Shown: one piece after another, positions 43,394 through 54,609 of the stretch
Numbering within the stretch: position 1 is the stretch's first letter
Layout of the letters: each line of letters starts with the position of its first letter
NCBI GenBank assembly: GCA_012656075.1
Contig: JAAKBF010000119.1
Location: 124,001 to 188,000 of the forward strand
DNA length: 64,000 nt
DNA from: Phytophthora hibernalis
Lineage: Eukaryota; Oomycota; Peronosporomycetes; Peronosporales; Peronosporaceae
Direction of reading: 5' to 3'
Program-made: the position numbers and the translations under genes
The notes under the pieces: generated by a model
The model's database searches: none
Told to the model about the DNA's origin: nothing
Seen by the model: only the letters and a program-made list of their open reading frames with translations

Positions 43394-46300
43394 ATGTCCT
43401 CTGCCCACGATGCCTCCACCAAGGTCTTCATCGACAAGTTCAACGGAGACAACTACGCGACGTGGAACCGCTACATGCGTGGCGTGTTCCTAACCAAGTC
43501 GGTGTGGCAAGTGGTGAACCGCGAGACGACGCCAAGCTTCACGGACTCGCGGGCCAAGGACGACTACGTCAAGTCGAGCAACATTGCATTCGGACTGATG
43601 TTGCTCCACATGGACGCAGACTACCACCATGTGGTCGACGACTGCGAGGAAGCGTGGGTGGCGTGGTCGCGCCTGAAGACGCTGTACGGAGGATCGCAGA
43701 AGGCTGGTCGCATCTACCTGAAACGACAGCTCTTCAGCATGGAGATGTCGGAAGGCGGGAATGTTTTGCATCATTGCAATGAAGTACTCAACATCAGCGC
43801 CAAGCTCAGCAGCATCGGTGCCAAGATGGAGGACGAGGACGTGGCGATCTGCTTGTTGCGCAGTCTCCCCAAGAGCTACGAGAACGTCGTGCTTAATCTG
43901 GAGATGAGTAGCGCGGAACTGCGATCGTAAGACGTCGTGAAGGTGCTCACGAATGAGCACATCAAGCGGCAAGGCGAAAAGACGGCGACGGTGAAGACTG
44001 AGAACGCGGCCAAGGCGTTCAACATCGACCGAGAGTCTCGCCAGTGCACGTACTGCGGAAAATTGGGGCACACGGTGGACAAGTGCTGGACCAAGCAGAA
44101 GGACGAGAATCGACGCGGCGGCAATGGCAATGGCCGTGGACGCGGGGCCAACAACATTCAGTGGAGAAACGACAGCGACGCCTATGACTACGACTTCGAT
44201 CGAGTGGCGTTCGCGGTTTCCTTGGAGTGTGGAATTTCGACGGGCAAGAATGTGTCCGGGATGTGGGCGGTCGACAGCGGCGCAACGCACCACATCTGCA
44301 ACAACAAGGCCAAGTTCGCTCACTTGATCGAGCGAGATGAAGGTGGAATTTCGGTGGCCGACGGCAACAAAGCGGCCATCAAGGGTGTGGGAACCATCGT
44401 GGAACGAGTGGTTCTGCCCAACGGCGACGAGCGCGAGATCGAGATCAAGAACGCGCTGTACGTGCCGGACATGAGCAAGAATCTGCTCTCGGTGCCGCAG
44501 ATCAACAAGCACGGCAAGTTCCAAGTGGTGTTCGACGGCACCAACATGCACGTTTCGCGCAAGGGTTCGAACCAAGTGGTGGCGACGGCGGACCTCGTGG
44601 ATGGCCTCTACTGGCTTCGACGCCTCAGCGATCGGCGAATGCGGCGACAGGAGGAAAGACTGTCGACCTGCACGCGCGCATGGGTCACACTCCGGTCGAG
44701 GTGCGGTCAACAACAACATGATCAAGGACGCGAAGGCACCCTCCAAGTCGAGTGGACCAAGCATGTGTCGGGGTTGCCAGCAAGGGAAGATGGTCCAAAA
44801 ACCGTTCCCAAGCAACCGTGACAAGCGCCATTACGACACGTTTGAGCTACTCCACTTCGACATCTGCGGACCCATGGAGAAAAACTCGCCTGGTGGTAGC
44901 AAGTATCTGCTGTTGATTGTGGATGAAGCCAGCGGATGCATGAAGGGTTTCTGTCTGCGTGCCAAGTCGGAGAGCGAAGACTGCATCAAGACGTACATCA
45001 TGAAAGTGCAGACGCAGTTCGGCAAGAAGGTCAAGTTTGTGCGGCATGACGGAGCTCGTGAGTATGCGACCAACTCGCTCAAGACCTTCTACGAAGACGA
45101 AGGCATCGAGCAGCAAACCACGGTTCCGTATGCGCACCAGACCAACGGCACGGCAGAGCGAGCGATTCCGTCACGATCGGCCGCAGCATGCTGCACCACG
45201 CCAAGCTGGACAAGTGTTTCTGGGCTGAGGCGGCCATGACGGCCATCTACGTGAAGAACCGCCTGCCATCACCCAAGATCGAGCATAAGACTCCGTTCGA
45301 GGTCGTGTACAAGTCCAAGCCGAGTGTGAAGCACATGCGTGTGTTCGGCTGTCGGACGTACATTTTGACTCCGAAGGAGAAGCGACTCAAGTGGGATCCC
45401 AAGGCTCGCGCCGGAATATTTCTGGGCTACGAAGAAGTGTCCAAGGCGTATCGACTCTATGACATCGAGGCGGGGCAGGTGGTCATCAGTCGCGATGTCA
45501 ACTTCGATGAGTCGACCTTTGGACTTTCGCCGCGGATTTCCGATGAAGATGTCGATGACCTGGACCTCGACTTGCTCGACATCGACGATGACGGACCTCG
45601 CCAGACGGAGTACAAGCAGGCGGGGAAACGCAAGAGTCGCCCAAGTGACGAAGATGAAGCTACCAGAAGACCGCGCACTGTGCGTCATCGGCCTGGATTG
45701 GAAGAAGCAAGTGCGCCGGTCGACTCCCTTCACGCCGAGCGGACGCCGACGAAGAAGAAAAGTCTGGTGACCAAGATGAAGAGTCGACTCCCCTGTGTTT
45801 TGGCGTGCAAGTGCTAATACCGTTGAAGCAGCAGACCTATCAGAGCCGAAGGCATTCCAAGAGGCGGTCAACGGTCCTGATCAAGTGCATTGGCGCAAGG
45901 CGATTCGTGCAGAACTCAAGTCGATGCGACTTCGTGGTGTGTTTCATGCTGCCAAGTTGCCCAACAGACAACGCGCCATCGGTACCAAGTGGGTATTCAA
46001 GATCAAGCGGACGGATCGATCGAGAAGTACAAGGCGCGCCTCGTGGCCAAGGGTTTCAAGCAGAAGTACGGCATCGACTACACGTAGACGTTTTCGCCCA
46101 AGTACACGACGCTACGCATGGTAATTGCTATTGCGAAGTACTTTGACTGGCCGCTCGACCAACTGGACGTAGTGACGGCATTCCTCTACGGAGTGATGAA
46201 GGAAATCGTGTACTGCGTGGTGCCAGAAGGGGTCGAGCTGGACGGCGACTTTGATTGCCTGGAATTGGTGAAAGCAATTTACGGTCTCAAGCAAGCTTCG

Positions 46301-47370
46301 CTAGTGTGGAACGAGACGTTCAACGAATTCGTGTGCTCTATCGGTCGGCCTTCGACCCGTGCCTCTACATCAAGGTTGAAGATGGTCACTGTGTGCTCGT
46401 GCTGGTGTACGTGGACGACGTGTTGGTGACCGGAAGTTCGGCCGAGTTGATCGCACGTACCAAGAGTGACCTAAAAACGCGTTTCGAGATGACTAACAGC
46501 GGCAAGTGCGCGTTTGTTCTTGGGATCGAGTTGGTGGACGGCCCGGATGGCAGCGTAACCATGTGCCAGCGGCGTTATGTGGATGACATTCTCAAGCGCT
46601 TTGGCATGGACGAGTGCAAGGCCGTGGCGAGTCCCGTCGACATGGGCTCTCGACTGGTTCCAAGCGACGCTGCGACCAAGGTGAACGCTCCGTTTCGTGA
46701 AGCTGTTGGTGCCCTAATTCATCTGATGACTGCCACACGCCCGGATATCGCGTACGCTGTGGGCTATGTGTCGCGCTTCATGGAGAGCCCCCAAGAAGAG
46801 CATTGTGTTGCGGTCAAGCGCATCTTTCGCTACCTGCAAGGCACTAAGACGCATGGGATCTGCTACAAGCCGGGTGACAAGATCGACTTTCGTGGGTACT
46901 CCGACGCGGACTGGGCCGGTGACCTCGCGGACCGCAAGTCGACTTCCGGCTACGCGTTCATGCTGATGGGTGCGCCAGTGAGCTGGGGAAGCAAGAAGCA
47001 GTCAAGTGTTTCGCTGTCTACGAGCGAGGCGGAATACATCGCACTCAGCCTGGCTATCCAAGAGGGCAAGTGGATTCATCGCCTGCTTTGCGAGATTTTG
47101 GTGGCCACCAACGAGACGGGACCCGAGCTCATGATCCGCGAAGACAACCAATCGTGCATCAAAATGACGAAAAGCCCAGTGAACCACGGTCGCGCCAAGC
47201 ACATCGACATCAAGTATCACCACATCCGCGATGAAGTAAAGCGCGGTGAAGTGAAGCTCGAGTATTGCGAGACTTCTGTGATGCTGGCGGACATCATGAC
47301 AAAGGCGCTCCCGGGACCACGTCACACGGACCTCACGGCGGCTCTCGGCATTCATGGGATTTCGCATTGA
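43394..47370 (+). pseudogene. Copia Gag-Pol polyprotein, inactivated
   Basis: Domains in order: capsid-like gag (FNGDNYATWNRYM), zinc knuckle CTYCGKLGHTVDKC (about 44,045), protease with WAVDSGATHHIC, integrase with HARMGH and CRGCQQGK zinc ligands and the D-D-E set in HFDICGPM, RHDGAREY and NGTAERAI, reverse transcriptase with YVDDVLVTG, and RNase H with SDADWAGD and STSEAEYIA, ending at TGA 47368-47370. ATG at 43394 is preferred over 43379, which lies in the primer-binding site. Breaks: TAA at 43928-43930 between capsid and knuckle, TAG at 46085-46087 in the reverse transcriptase (GIDYT-stop-TFSP), and frame changes near 44,620, 44,700, 45,165, 45,800, 46,015 and 46,340. It cannot make a full polyprotein. 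Confidence 0.9.
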
Positions 47371-47377
47371 GGGGGCG

Positions 47378-47772
47378 TATTGAGGGTTACCGGTTTGGTA
47401 TCGGTTATTAATTGTGAACCGGTCAACCCGAACCGGTCCAATCCGAACCCACGCTGACTACGCCACCGCGGATTACGCCACTGTCGATTACGCCACCTGT
47501 AGGTACAAGATTGTAGGTACAAGATGGGCATCGACGTGGCGCTCTCTGATTGGCTGAAGTAACTCAGTATCCAGTAAAGAATCAAGTAGTGTGTATCCAG
47601 TAGGTCTAGAGATAGCAAGAAGGCTTGCGAGCTAAAGACCTCAATCAATCACTTTCGAATCTTCCTTCTTCCCCTCAAGTGGTCAAGTGTTCTCGCTCCG
47701 GTCTTATCCAGAGTGCTGCCCTCCCTCCGCTTAGTCAAGTTTTACGGTGTCCAAGATCCATACCTTCCATCA
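47378..47772 (+). repeat. Right LTR of the Copia element
   Basis: 395-bp direct copy of the left LTR, ending CTTCCATCA and followed by the CAAGT target duplication. Confidence 0.9.
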
Positions 47773-48095
47773 CAAGTTGTAGATTGAACTTGAACTTCAA
47801 GTTCAACTACAACCTACAAATCTACATTGATCCTAGAATGAATTTGACTGGTCGATATTCCGAGCTAGAATATAGCATGACGGGATGCGTCCTATCCGTA
47901 GTTTTCCGGCCTAATCGTAAATTCCGATTTGGCCGAAAGGCTAAGCGTCGCTGTCAATCAAGCATTAGTCAGCAATCTAGCCGTGTTCGGTGAGCTAATT
48001 TTCTTCATTCATTCGATGAAGATGAATTGGTAGAGAAGACGATGGCGCGCAAAGTCTGATACTATGTCGCAGATAGAGCGCAAGCACCAAGCGAG

Positions 48096-48494
48096 GTGAC
48101 TTCCATTGAGCATGAAGAGATGGAGGATATTGATGATTTCCTAGCAGTTCTTGCTGAAGTGCGCCCGGCCGAAATCAACAGCGCTAAAAGGTACCACCTC
48201 AAGGTTTACAAGAACATGAAGGCGTTTTCGAACCGGGTCGGAGCTCAGACCGACGACCGAGTCGGGGACCAAAAGTCTTTGGATTTTGGCGGTAAACAAG
48301 TGCAGATTCCTCCAGGCGAGGCCATGTCTCCGAAAGAATTCCGGACGCTACTGCTTGGCTACTTTGGCCTTGCTCACGCCTGTGGTAAGGTGGTGTTACC
48401 GTCAGACACCGGCAAGACTGTTGGGAATTGGCACTGCAAACCAATAAGAATGATCAAAACTCAGTACCAAGGCAAACTACGACCAAAAGCCTAA
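48096..48494 (+). pseudogene. Chimeric ORF with a partial CRN-header repeat
   Basis: A 132-codon frame. Residues about 30-60 (LKVYKNMKAFSNRVGAQTDDR) match the repeat module found twice in the CRN gene just downstream. The following part (from about 48307) lies within the left arm of a large inverted repeat and is unrelated to CRN headers. Probably a by-product of local duplication. Confidence 0.4.
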
Positions 48495-48756
48495 GCGTAC
48501 CCGTTATCTGCGTGGTTAAACCAGTCGAAAAATGGGATGAGCGCGAACGGTTGGTTCTGTCCTGAGGTTGCGCGCGACATCAAGATGTTTGCCTTAGTAC
48601 TGAGTTTTAATCATTCTTATTGGTTTGCAGTGCCAATACCCAACAGTCTTGCCGGTGTCTGACGGTAACACCACCTTACCACAGGCGTGAGCAAGGCCAA
48701 AGTAGTCAAGCAGTAGCGTCCGGAATTCTTTGGAGACATGGCCTCGCCTGGAGGAA
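48307..48756. repeat. Large inverted repeat, arms about 170 bp, loop 109 bp
   Basis: 48307-48477 and 48587-48756 are reverse complements with about three substitutions and one indel. The word GGCACTGCAAACCAATAAGA in the left arm appears inverted in the right. The loop is 48478-48586. Confidence 0.9.
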
Positions 48757-51470
48757 GACTTGAAGATTGGCCTGTTGAAGAACTCAAAGCAAAACGCGCT
48801 AATCGTTCACGTTCGCATGGTCTGGTTCAAGTTAGTGGCTGCCGACACTGGAGATGAAGTCTCAAACGCAGAGTTTGTCCCTCCCACCGACCAGAGTATC
48901 ATTGTGGAGACACGGAACGAGGTGATGAAAATGTATAACGATAGCCACCTTAGAGGGGTCGAAGCGTCGAATCTCACATTTACAAGAACATGGAGGCTTT
49001 CTTGAACCGAGTCGGAATTCAGACCGACGACCGAGCTGAAGACCAAGAGCCTTTGGATGAAGGTGTGACGATTGGCCTGTTGAGGAACTCAAAGCAGAAC
49101 GCTCTTATCGTTCATCTTCCCAAGGTCTGGTTCAAGTTAGTGGCTGCCGACACTGGAGATGAAGTCTCAAACGCAGCGTTTGTCCCTCTCACCGACCAGA
49201 GTATCATTGTGGAGCTACGGAGCGCGGTAAAGGAAATGTATGACGACAGTATCCTCGTAGGGATTGCTGCCTCCGACCTTAGGGTCTATGAGAATTGGGA
49301 GACGGAGCCTCTGGATCTAGAGTCGGAGATTGGTGCCCGTGGTAAAACCAAGAACACTGAGCTCATTGTGGTAGATTCGGAAGGATCGACGTTGATGACC
49401 TTACGTATTGGAGAAGCCAGTACAACATATTTACAGGAACTACAGCGGTACCAACTCCGTGGTAAACGCATCCGAGAGGGATGCCCGGAGCGCTGTAACG
49501 AAATTCTGGACAAGGTTGACGCTATTTATCGTGAGGGCAACGACACACTTCCGTTCATTTGTGTCCAAGGATCGTCGGGTATGGGAAAATCGCAACTCGC
49601 ATTTGCTTTGGAGGGTCGGCGGCCGTTGTTTTACTGGCTTGCTACCGAAGTTGTAGACGGCTCTCAAAATCTTAACAAGAATTTCGCGTCGATATCGTCA
49701 ACATTTCAAAAGTGCGTGCGGAAAGATGACCCATCAAACAAGGCCGTGCTGAACACCTTATTTCACGCCTACAATGAAGATACGTGGACGAATGGCTTTA
49801 TTTGAGCTTTACTCCGATATCGTAGTTCGGAGCAACATCAACACATTCGGAAAATGATACATTTTGAAGGGGTGACAACACGTTACGTGGAAAAGTGCAG
49901 CCGAACCACCGTCCAGGCTGACGTTCAAAAGATGAAGAAAGAGAAGAAACTGTTACCCTTCTTTGTTTTGGATGAGATGACATTCAACCCGAATAGTCCT
50001 AGAGGAAAGAACCTTGCGGCTTTCCAGCGCAATGTGTTCTGTGTGTATGGTCTGGTGGTGAAAGTCATGGCTACCGATTCGAGGATCATCAATTTGACTG
50101 CCCAACCTTACCAATCCAGGAGTCACGCTCATGCTTGGGTATAGATTTTTCGCGTTTACCAAGCAAAAATCGTACCGAGTGGCGAAAATGATCACACAGT
50201 TTGGTTGAGCGTTGTAGCGCAATATCCTGTCGTGGAATACATTGTGTTGCATTCGCGTGGCGGATTTGCAACGCATTTCATTGATGGAGTGATGCTGTGC
50301 GTGGGTAGCCACGGCAGTGTTGAACTGTCGTATTTGCTAGATTTCGCATTTGGGTCATGTCAGCCTGGAAAGGAAAAAGGTTTTGGCCTCACAGAACGGA
50401 AAATATCCCAGGTGATGGCAATCTCTTTCATAAACGCAGTGGATAATGAGGGTTTAGGAGATGACCACCAGAATGATCCACCAACTAAAAACGGTCAGTT
50501 GGATATGGGCTCAGTTACAATGAACGTACACTTCGCAAATTTGGCGGACGAGGAAATCACCGATATCTCACTTTCAGGCGGTGATCTTTACAAGGGATAT
50601 AATATGCATTTTATGCAATGGGAACCAAAGTGTTGCTTCCCGACAATTGAGGAGGATCTGTTGCTATATCTCGCGATACTAGGTGGGAAATCATATCCGA
50701 GCTACTTTGACGCTTTGTGTGGCACGAGATACTCGACGAAGTATATCTTCATTGAAGCAGACATGTTTTCTGTCAATGCCAACACGAGTGATGTTGTTTC
50801 TAACGATTTAAAGAGTTTCGAGAGTATGGTCGCTCACGCCATTTTCAGTTGTTCTCGAATAAATGGAGCTCGAGGAACTCCATTTATTGACTTCTTCGCG
50901 GACTTGCTTGGCGAACTTCAAATAAAACAGTGGACCAAGATGATCTTGCGTATTCGTGATTTATCTTCAGCTTCGTCCCGACATCTTCAAGCAAGCGACT
51001 TATTCGAAGGTTATGCTGCGAAAGTTGAACATTTGGCAAGCAGGACGGTTCCTTATCTAGCTCCTCCCAATGCGAAGTGGCCGGATTGCATTCTTGACAC
51101 CGACAGGTTCGGCTGCAACTTCGGCCATTTGGTTCGCACCACGAATAACGAGAGATGCGATGTGTATGTACAAGATTTGCAGCAACCGGGTGAGAAGGCC
51201 ATGCTTGTTTGCGAATGCAAATACTGGAGCAAGAACGTGGATTCGGATACGTTGGGTAATATCATCGTTGAATTGAACAGTGTCTGGGTGGACTGGGGAG
51301 TCGTGCTAGTCTTTTGCGTGACGTTAGAGGAGTTTGTGGCGAATGGGCGAATAAAAGTGTTGGCTGCGTCAAGATCAAATCCGAGGAGGGTGAAAGTTCC
51401 AAAGGCATTGCCATCGCCGAGTGGGTATTTCAACCTGCAAGAAAGGATCGGACAAAGCTGGTTATCGTAG
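48730..51470 (+). pseudogene. CRN (Crinkler)-type effector relic: duplicated header, NTPase, PD-(D/E)XK nuclease
   Basis: The ubiquitin-like header module appears twice: 48,766-49,050 and 49,071-49,300 (both with VWFKLVAADTGDEVSNA and TDQSIIVE), 305 bp apart and thus out of frame; one base is missing at about 48,975. From 48,990 one frame runs to 51470. It shows the P-loop GSSGMGKSQLAFAL (about 49,570), Walker-B-like LLPFFVLDEM (about 49,950), FQRNVFCVYGLVVKVMATDS (a CRN NTPase block), and near the C-terminus the nuclease motif WPDCIL...LVCECKYW (D...ExK). TGA at 49803-49805 and TAG at 50142-50144 interrupt this same frame. CRN proteins are translocated effectors acting in the host nucleus. 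No secretion signal or LxLFLAK motif was seen here, and the two nonsense codons indicate a dead copy. Confidence 0.75.
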
Positions 51471-52050
51471 TTGAAACAGGTCTTTTTGGTCAATAGGGTC
51501 TCTCGGGGAGTTGAGTCGTGAACGATCAAGCCCCGTTGCTGTGATGGCGTTGCAGTACATGTAGCATCGCGATTAATGCGCGACTACATGTAAGGGATAG
51601 CTCAGTAATTCTTCGTAATACAACAACACCTTTGAAGCATAAATTACTTAATGTTTTTAAACTCAATTATATTACATTTTATAATATCTTAAAGTAATAT
51701 AATAAGCTAAGTCTAAAGCTTAATCCGTATTCAGCCTCGGTACTAGTAGAAGTACATGTATAGAACTTTAAAGTATCATATAGAAGTATAAAGTAGCAAT
51801 ATCCCATTTGGAAGACGCAAATATAGTAATAATATTAAAAGCAGAGTCTCGTGAATACTATTAAATTTGTCAGACTATCCCAAAGATAGCACTACTATTA
51901 ATACCAAATACGTCAGCATCGCAGAACAACGAGTCGACTTTGATTACCAGGCAATGACAGTCTTGACGCCAGCTGTCATCGCGGTCATCTACTGTCGGAC
52001 CTGAACATCTCTTGATGGCACGTGCGTACGGTTGCCACACAAGCCTTTCC
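51471..52050. other. AT-rich intergenic gap
   Basis: No gene. Three TACATGTA palindromes occur (51556-51563, 51585-51592, 51753-51760). It contains the promoter of the prolyl 4-hydroxylase. Confidence 0.4.
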
Positions 52051-52057
52051 GCCCACA

Positions 52058-53466
52058 ATGGCGACTCGCTCGCCTAAGACCCGCAAGGTCTCAACCAATT
52101 CCTCGGCGCATCTGCGTGGCAGTTCATGGCTGTTTGTGGCTCTGCTGGCTGTCGCTGCGGCGACTTTCGTGCGTGACCCGAAGGCTCTGCAGCTCGCAGT
52201 GCATCGCGTTCTGCTGGAGACCAACTGGACAACCCCGTTCCATAGTGACGATGCAGTGAACTGTGCCGATGCGCACCAATACCTGACGGACGTCATGACC
52301 GTCAAGGGGTTCCATGTTCTGTGTATTGAAACCACGGCGACCGACTCGTACGTTTAATGGTTAGCGGAGCCTTTGGAAGGCTCAGAGGTTGAGGTTGTTT
52401 TTGCATTTGGGTTTGCAGGCTGAAGGTGACCGGGTTCAAGGACGGGATGCACACCAACAGCTCCATGGAGACGACGACGGATCTGGAGGTTTTCACGCTC
52501 GCCGTGGAAGACGAGATGCTGCAGATTGCAAGGCCAAGTGACGAGCACGCGAGAAAGTTCAAGCAGCCACCGGCGTATTTCACTCCGGATGGCGAGAGGC
52601 TAGAGCGGGGTATCGCTGTGTTTCAGAATCGGATCGTGTTCCTGTTCGAGGGCGGACAATTCATCTGGCCAGGTGTTCACGTCGGCCACAAGAGTGAGTG
52701 CTTTAGCTTTGGTAGGCTGGGTGGCGTTGACAGGTTCACCGATCTAATGATTGTCACTACTACAGCAATTGTGAAGGACGCCTTCGGTCGTGGAGATTTG
52801 GTAATGGAGACCATCAGCATGACGCCGCTCGTGTTCAGCGTGGAAGATTTCCTGCGGGATGACGAGATCGACATCGTCTTGGAGTTGTCGATGCCACACC
52901 TCGCACCGTCAGGCGTGACGCTGCAGGATGGCCACGAGAACCGCCCATCGACAGATTGGCGCACGAGCACAACGTACTGGCTGGACTCCTCAAGTCATTC
53001 CATTGTGCAAGACATCGACAAGCGCACGGCGGACCTGGTGAAGGTGCCCATCAGCCACCAGGAGACCGTACAAGTGCTGCGCTATGAGCGCACGCAGCAC
53101 TACGACCAGCACCTCGACTACTTCTCTGCCGAGCGCCATCACAACTCGCCAGACGTGCTCAAGAAGATCGAATACGGCCACAAGAACCGCATGATCACGG
53201 TCTTCTGGTACATGTCGGACGTGGCTCAAGGCGGGCACACCAACTTCGCTCGCGCAGGTGGTCTGCCGGCGCCACGTTCCAATAAAGACTGCACGCAGGG
53301 CACCAGCGTGGCTCCGAAGAAGCGCAAGGTGGTCGTGTTCTACAGCATGCTGGCTAATGGCGAGGGCGACCCCATGAGTCTACACGCGGGCTGTGCTGTC
53401 GAAGAAGGCATCAAGCTGTCCGGGAACAAATGGGTCTGGAACAAGCCGCGCAGTGATAGCGACTGA
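52058..53466 (+). CDS. Prolyl 4-hydroxylase-type Fe(II)/2-oxoglutarate dioxygenase, two exons
   Basis: Exons 52058-52347 and 52419-53466 give 445 residues. The 71-bp intron begins GTACGT and ends TTGCAG, and the join keeps the frame (codon TC|G). The N-terminus has a short basic stretch and one hydrophobic helix (SSWLFVALLAVAAATFV), a signal anchor for the ER/Golgi lumen. The C-terminal P4Hc domain shows the iron ligands His and Asp in HYDQHLDYF, GGHTNFARAG, and the distal His in SLHAGC, followed by Lys of IKLSGNKWVW for 2-oxoglutarate. It would hydroxylate prolines in secreted proteins; the Pro-rich mucin-like protein in this window is a conceivable type of substrate, but this is only inference. 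It is intact, without frameshifts. Confidence 0.88.
52348..52418 (+). other. Intron of the prolyl 4-hydroxylase gene
   Basis: 71 bp, GTACGT..TTTGCAG, phase 2. Without splicing an in-frame TAA would follow eight bases later. Confidence 0.85.
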
Positions 53467-53536
53467 GAGTGGCGTGTTCATGTTACATGTTGTAGTCGAT
53501 CAAGCATCTATTGCACAGAGAATCAAAGGAATAACG

Positions 53537-54604
53537 TTAGATGTGCAGCTCCTGACCCCGGAACTGCGGCAGGTCGTGTGATAGTCGGCGCAGGTCGAGT
53601 TCCTGCAGCAGCGGCGTGTGCTCGTCCGCCTTGGTGACGCCCCACGCGGGTGGCGGTGGTTGGTGCTGCCGCTTGACGTTCATCATGTAGATGACGAGCG
53701 CGCCCGGATGAGCTCCGGGATGGCGTAGAACAACCACGGGTTGGCCACGTGCGGGTCGAACACGTCGATGGCCGGCATGGAGAAGAGCAGCAGCAGACTG
53801 CGGTACAGGAAGAGCAGCGACGCCACGGCGCCGATGAGCGACAGCCGCGCGGCGATGGCGGCGGCCAGCGCCGAGAACTCGATCTTGAGCAGCACGGCGC
53901 GCAGCTGCAGCGCGCAGCGGGCCAGCATGACGGCCAGCAGGAAGAAGCACAGCGCCACGAAGCCGTACTCGAGCTCGAACAGCACCATCTTCTCGTTCGG
54001 GAACAGCGTCTTGAGCACGAGCAGCGCGCACTCGACCAGGTAGATCCACACGTTGGCCACGAGAAAGAGCTTGCGCGAGCGGCCGGAGCGGCGCGCGCCG
54101 GCGCCGCGCGTGTACTCGGCGATGACGGACTGGCTGGCGGCCACGCGCGCCAGCGGCTGCTCCGCGCGGAGGGCCTGCGCGCGCACGTCCTCCCAAGCGC
54201 AGCAGCAGCGTGAAGGCGGAGAAGTAGAGCAGCGTGGCCAGCTTGCCGAAGGACGTGACGCCCAGCACGTAGATGTCGATGTCCGTGGGCAGCAGCGGCG
54301 TGACGAACACCATGTGCTCGTAGCGCTCGCCCTCCACCCACTGGAACATGTGCATGTTGCTCAGCACGAGCCACGCGATGCGCGAGAAGTAGGCGAAGCT
54401 CAGGAATGTCGGGAACCAGCGCATCCGCTTGACCGGCAGCAGGTGCGTCGCGTGACCGTGCTCGCCCAGGCGCCCGCGCTGGATGCTCACGGACAGCGTG
54501 TAGGCCAGCACGGCCGCGTAGCAGTAGGCCGCGCCCGCCGCCGCCGACTGCGTGTAGAAGCAGTGGCGCGCGCCGAACAGGCAGATCTTGTTGAGCAGCT
54601 CCAT
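53537..54604 (-). CDS. Multi-pass membrane protein resembling THH1/TOM1/TOM3, two frameshifts
   Basis: ATG at 54604 (minus). About seven hydrophobic segments, including AAAGAAYCYAAVLAYTLSV, FPTFLSFAYFSRIAWLVLS, GVTSFGKLATLLYFSAF, KLFLVANVWIYLVECALLVL, GFVALCFFLLAVMLARCAL, SLIGAVASLLFLYRSLLLLF and a last one before VIYMMNVKRQHQ. The pattern and the ELIP...V-Y-MMN ending recall the plant TOM1/TOM3 family, but I see no decisive motif. Frame changes at about 54,195 and at about 53,702 (a CC that should be CCC) interrupt it; the tail returns to the first frame and ends at TAA 53537-53539. It lies convergently 70 bp from the prolyl 4-hydroxylase. Confidence 0.6.
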   Translation of the reverse strand: MELLNKICLFGARHCFYTQSAAAGAAYCYAAVLAYTLSVSIQRGRLGEHGHATHLLPVKRMRWFPTFLSFAYFSRIAWLVLSNMHMFQWVEGERYEHMVFVTPLLPTDIDIYVLGVTSFGKLATLLYFSAFTLLLRLGGRARAGPPRGAAAGARGRQPVRHRRVHARRRRAPLRPLAQALSRGQRVDLPGRVRAARAQDAVPEREDGAVRARVRLRGAVLLPAGRHAGPLRAAAARRAAQDRVLGAGRRHRRAAVAHRRRGVAALPVPQSAAALLHAGHRRVRPARGQPVVVLRHPGAHPGALVIYMMNVKRQHQPPPPAWGVTKADEHTPLLQELDLRRLSHDLPQFRGQELHI

Positions 54605-54609
54605 GGACC

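Larger units (their letters stand above)
42980..47772 (+). mobile_element. Copia-type LTR retrotransposon
   Basis: Two direct LTRs bound a 4.8-kb element. Next to the left LTR is GGTTATGAGCCCAAGCAC, a probable primer-binding site of the initiator-Met tRNA half-molecule type used by Copia. GAGGGGGCG before the right LTR is the polypurine tract. Target duplication: CAAGT at 42975-42979 and 47773-47777 (CAAGTT if the LTR starts one base later). The order gag, protease, integrase, reverse transcriptase, RNase H is diagnostic of Copia. Confidence 0.93.
42903..47892 (-). repeat. 5' LTR of the gag-only element, split by the Copia insertion
   Basis: Positions 42903-42979 match 41873-41950 and 47778-47892 match 41952-42054, with about 10 % differences and a small indel (ACCTACAAATCT). 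The Copia element lies exactly between, with CAAGT duplicated at its two ends. Confidence 0.75.

Noticed and set aside
43490..44824. 444-codon minus-strand ORF
   Set aside because: It lies antisense to the Copia gag-protease region, has no domain, and arises from the codon bias of the sense strand.
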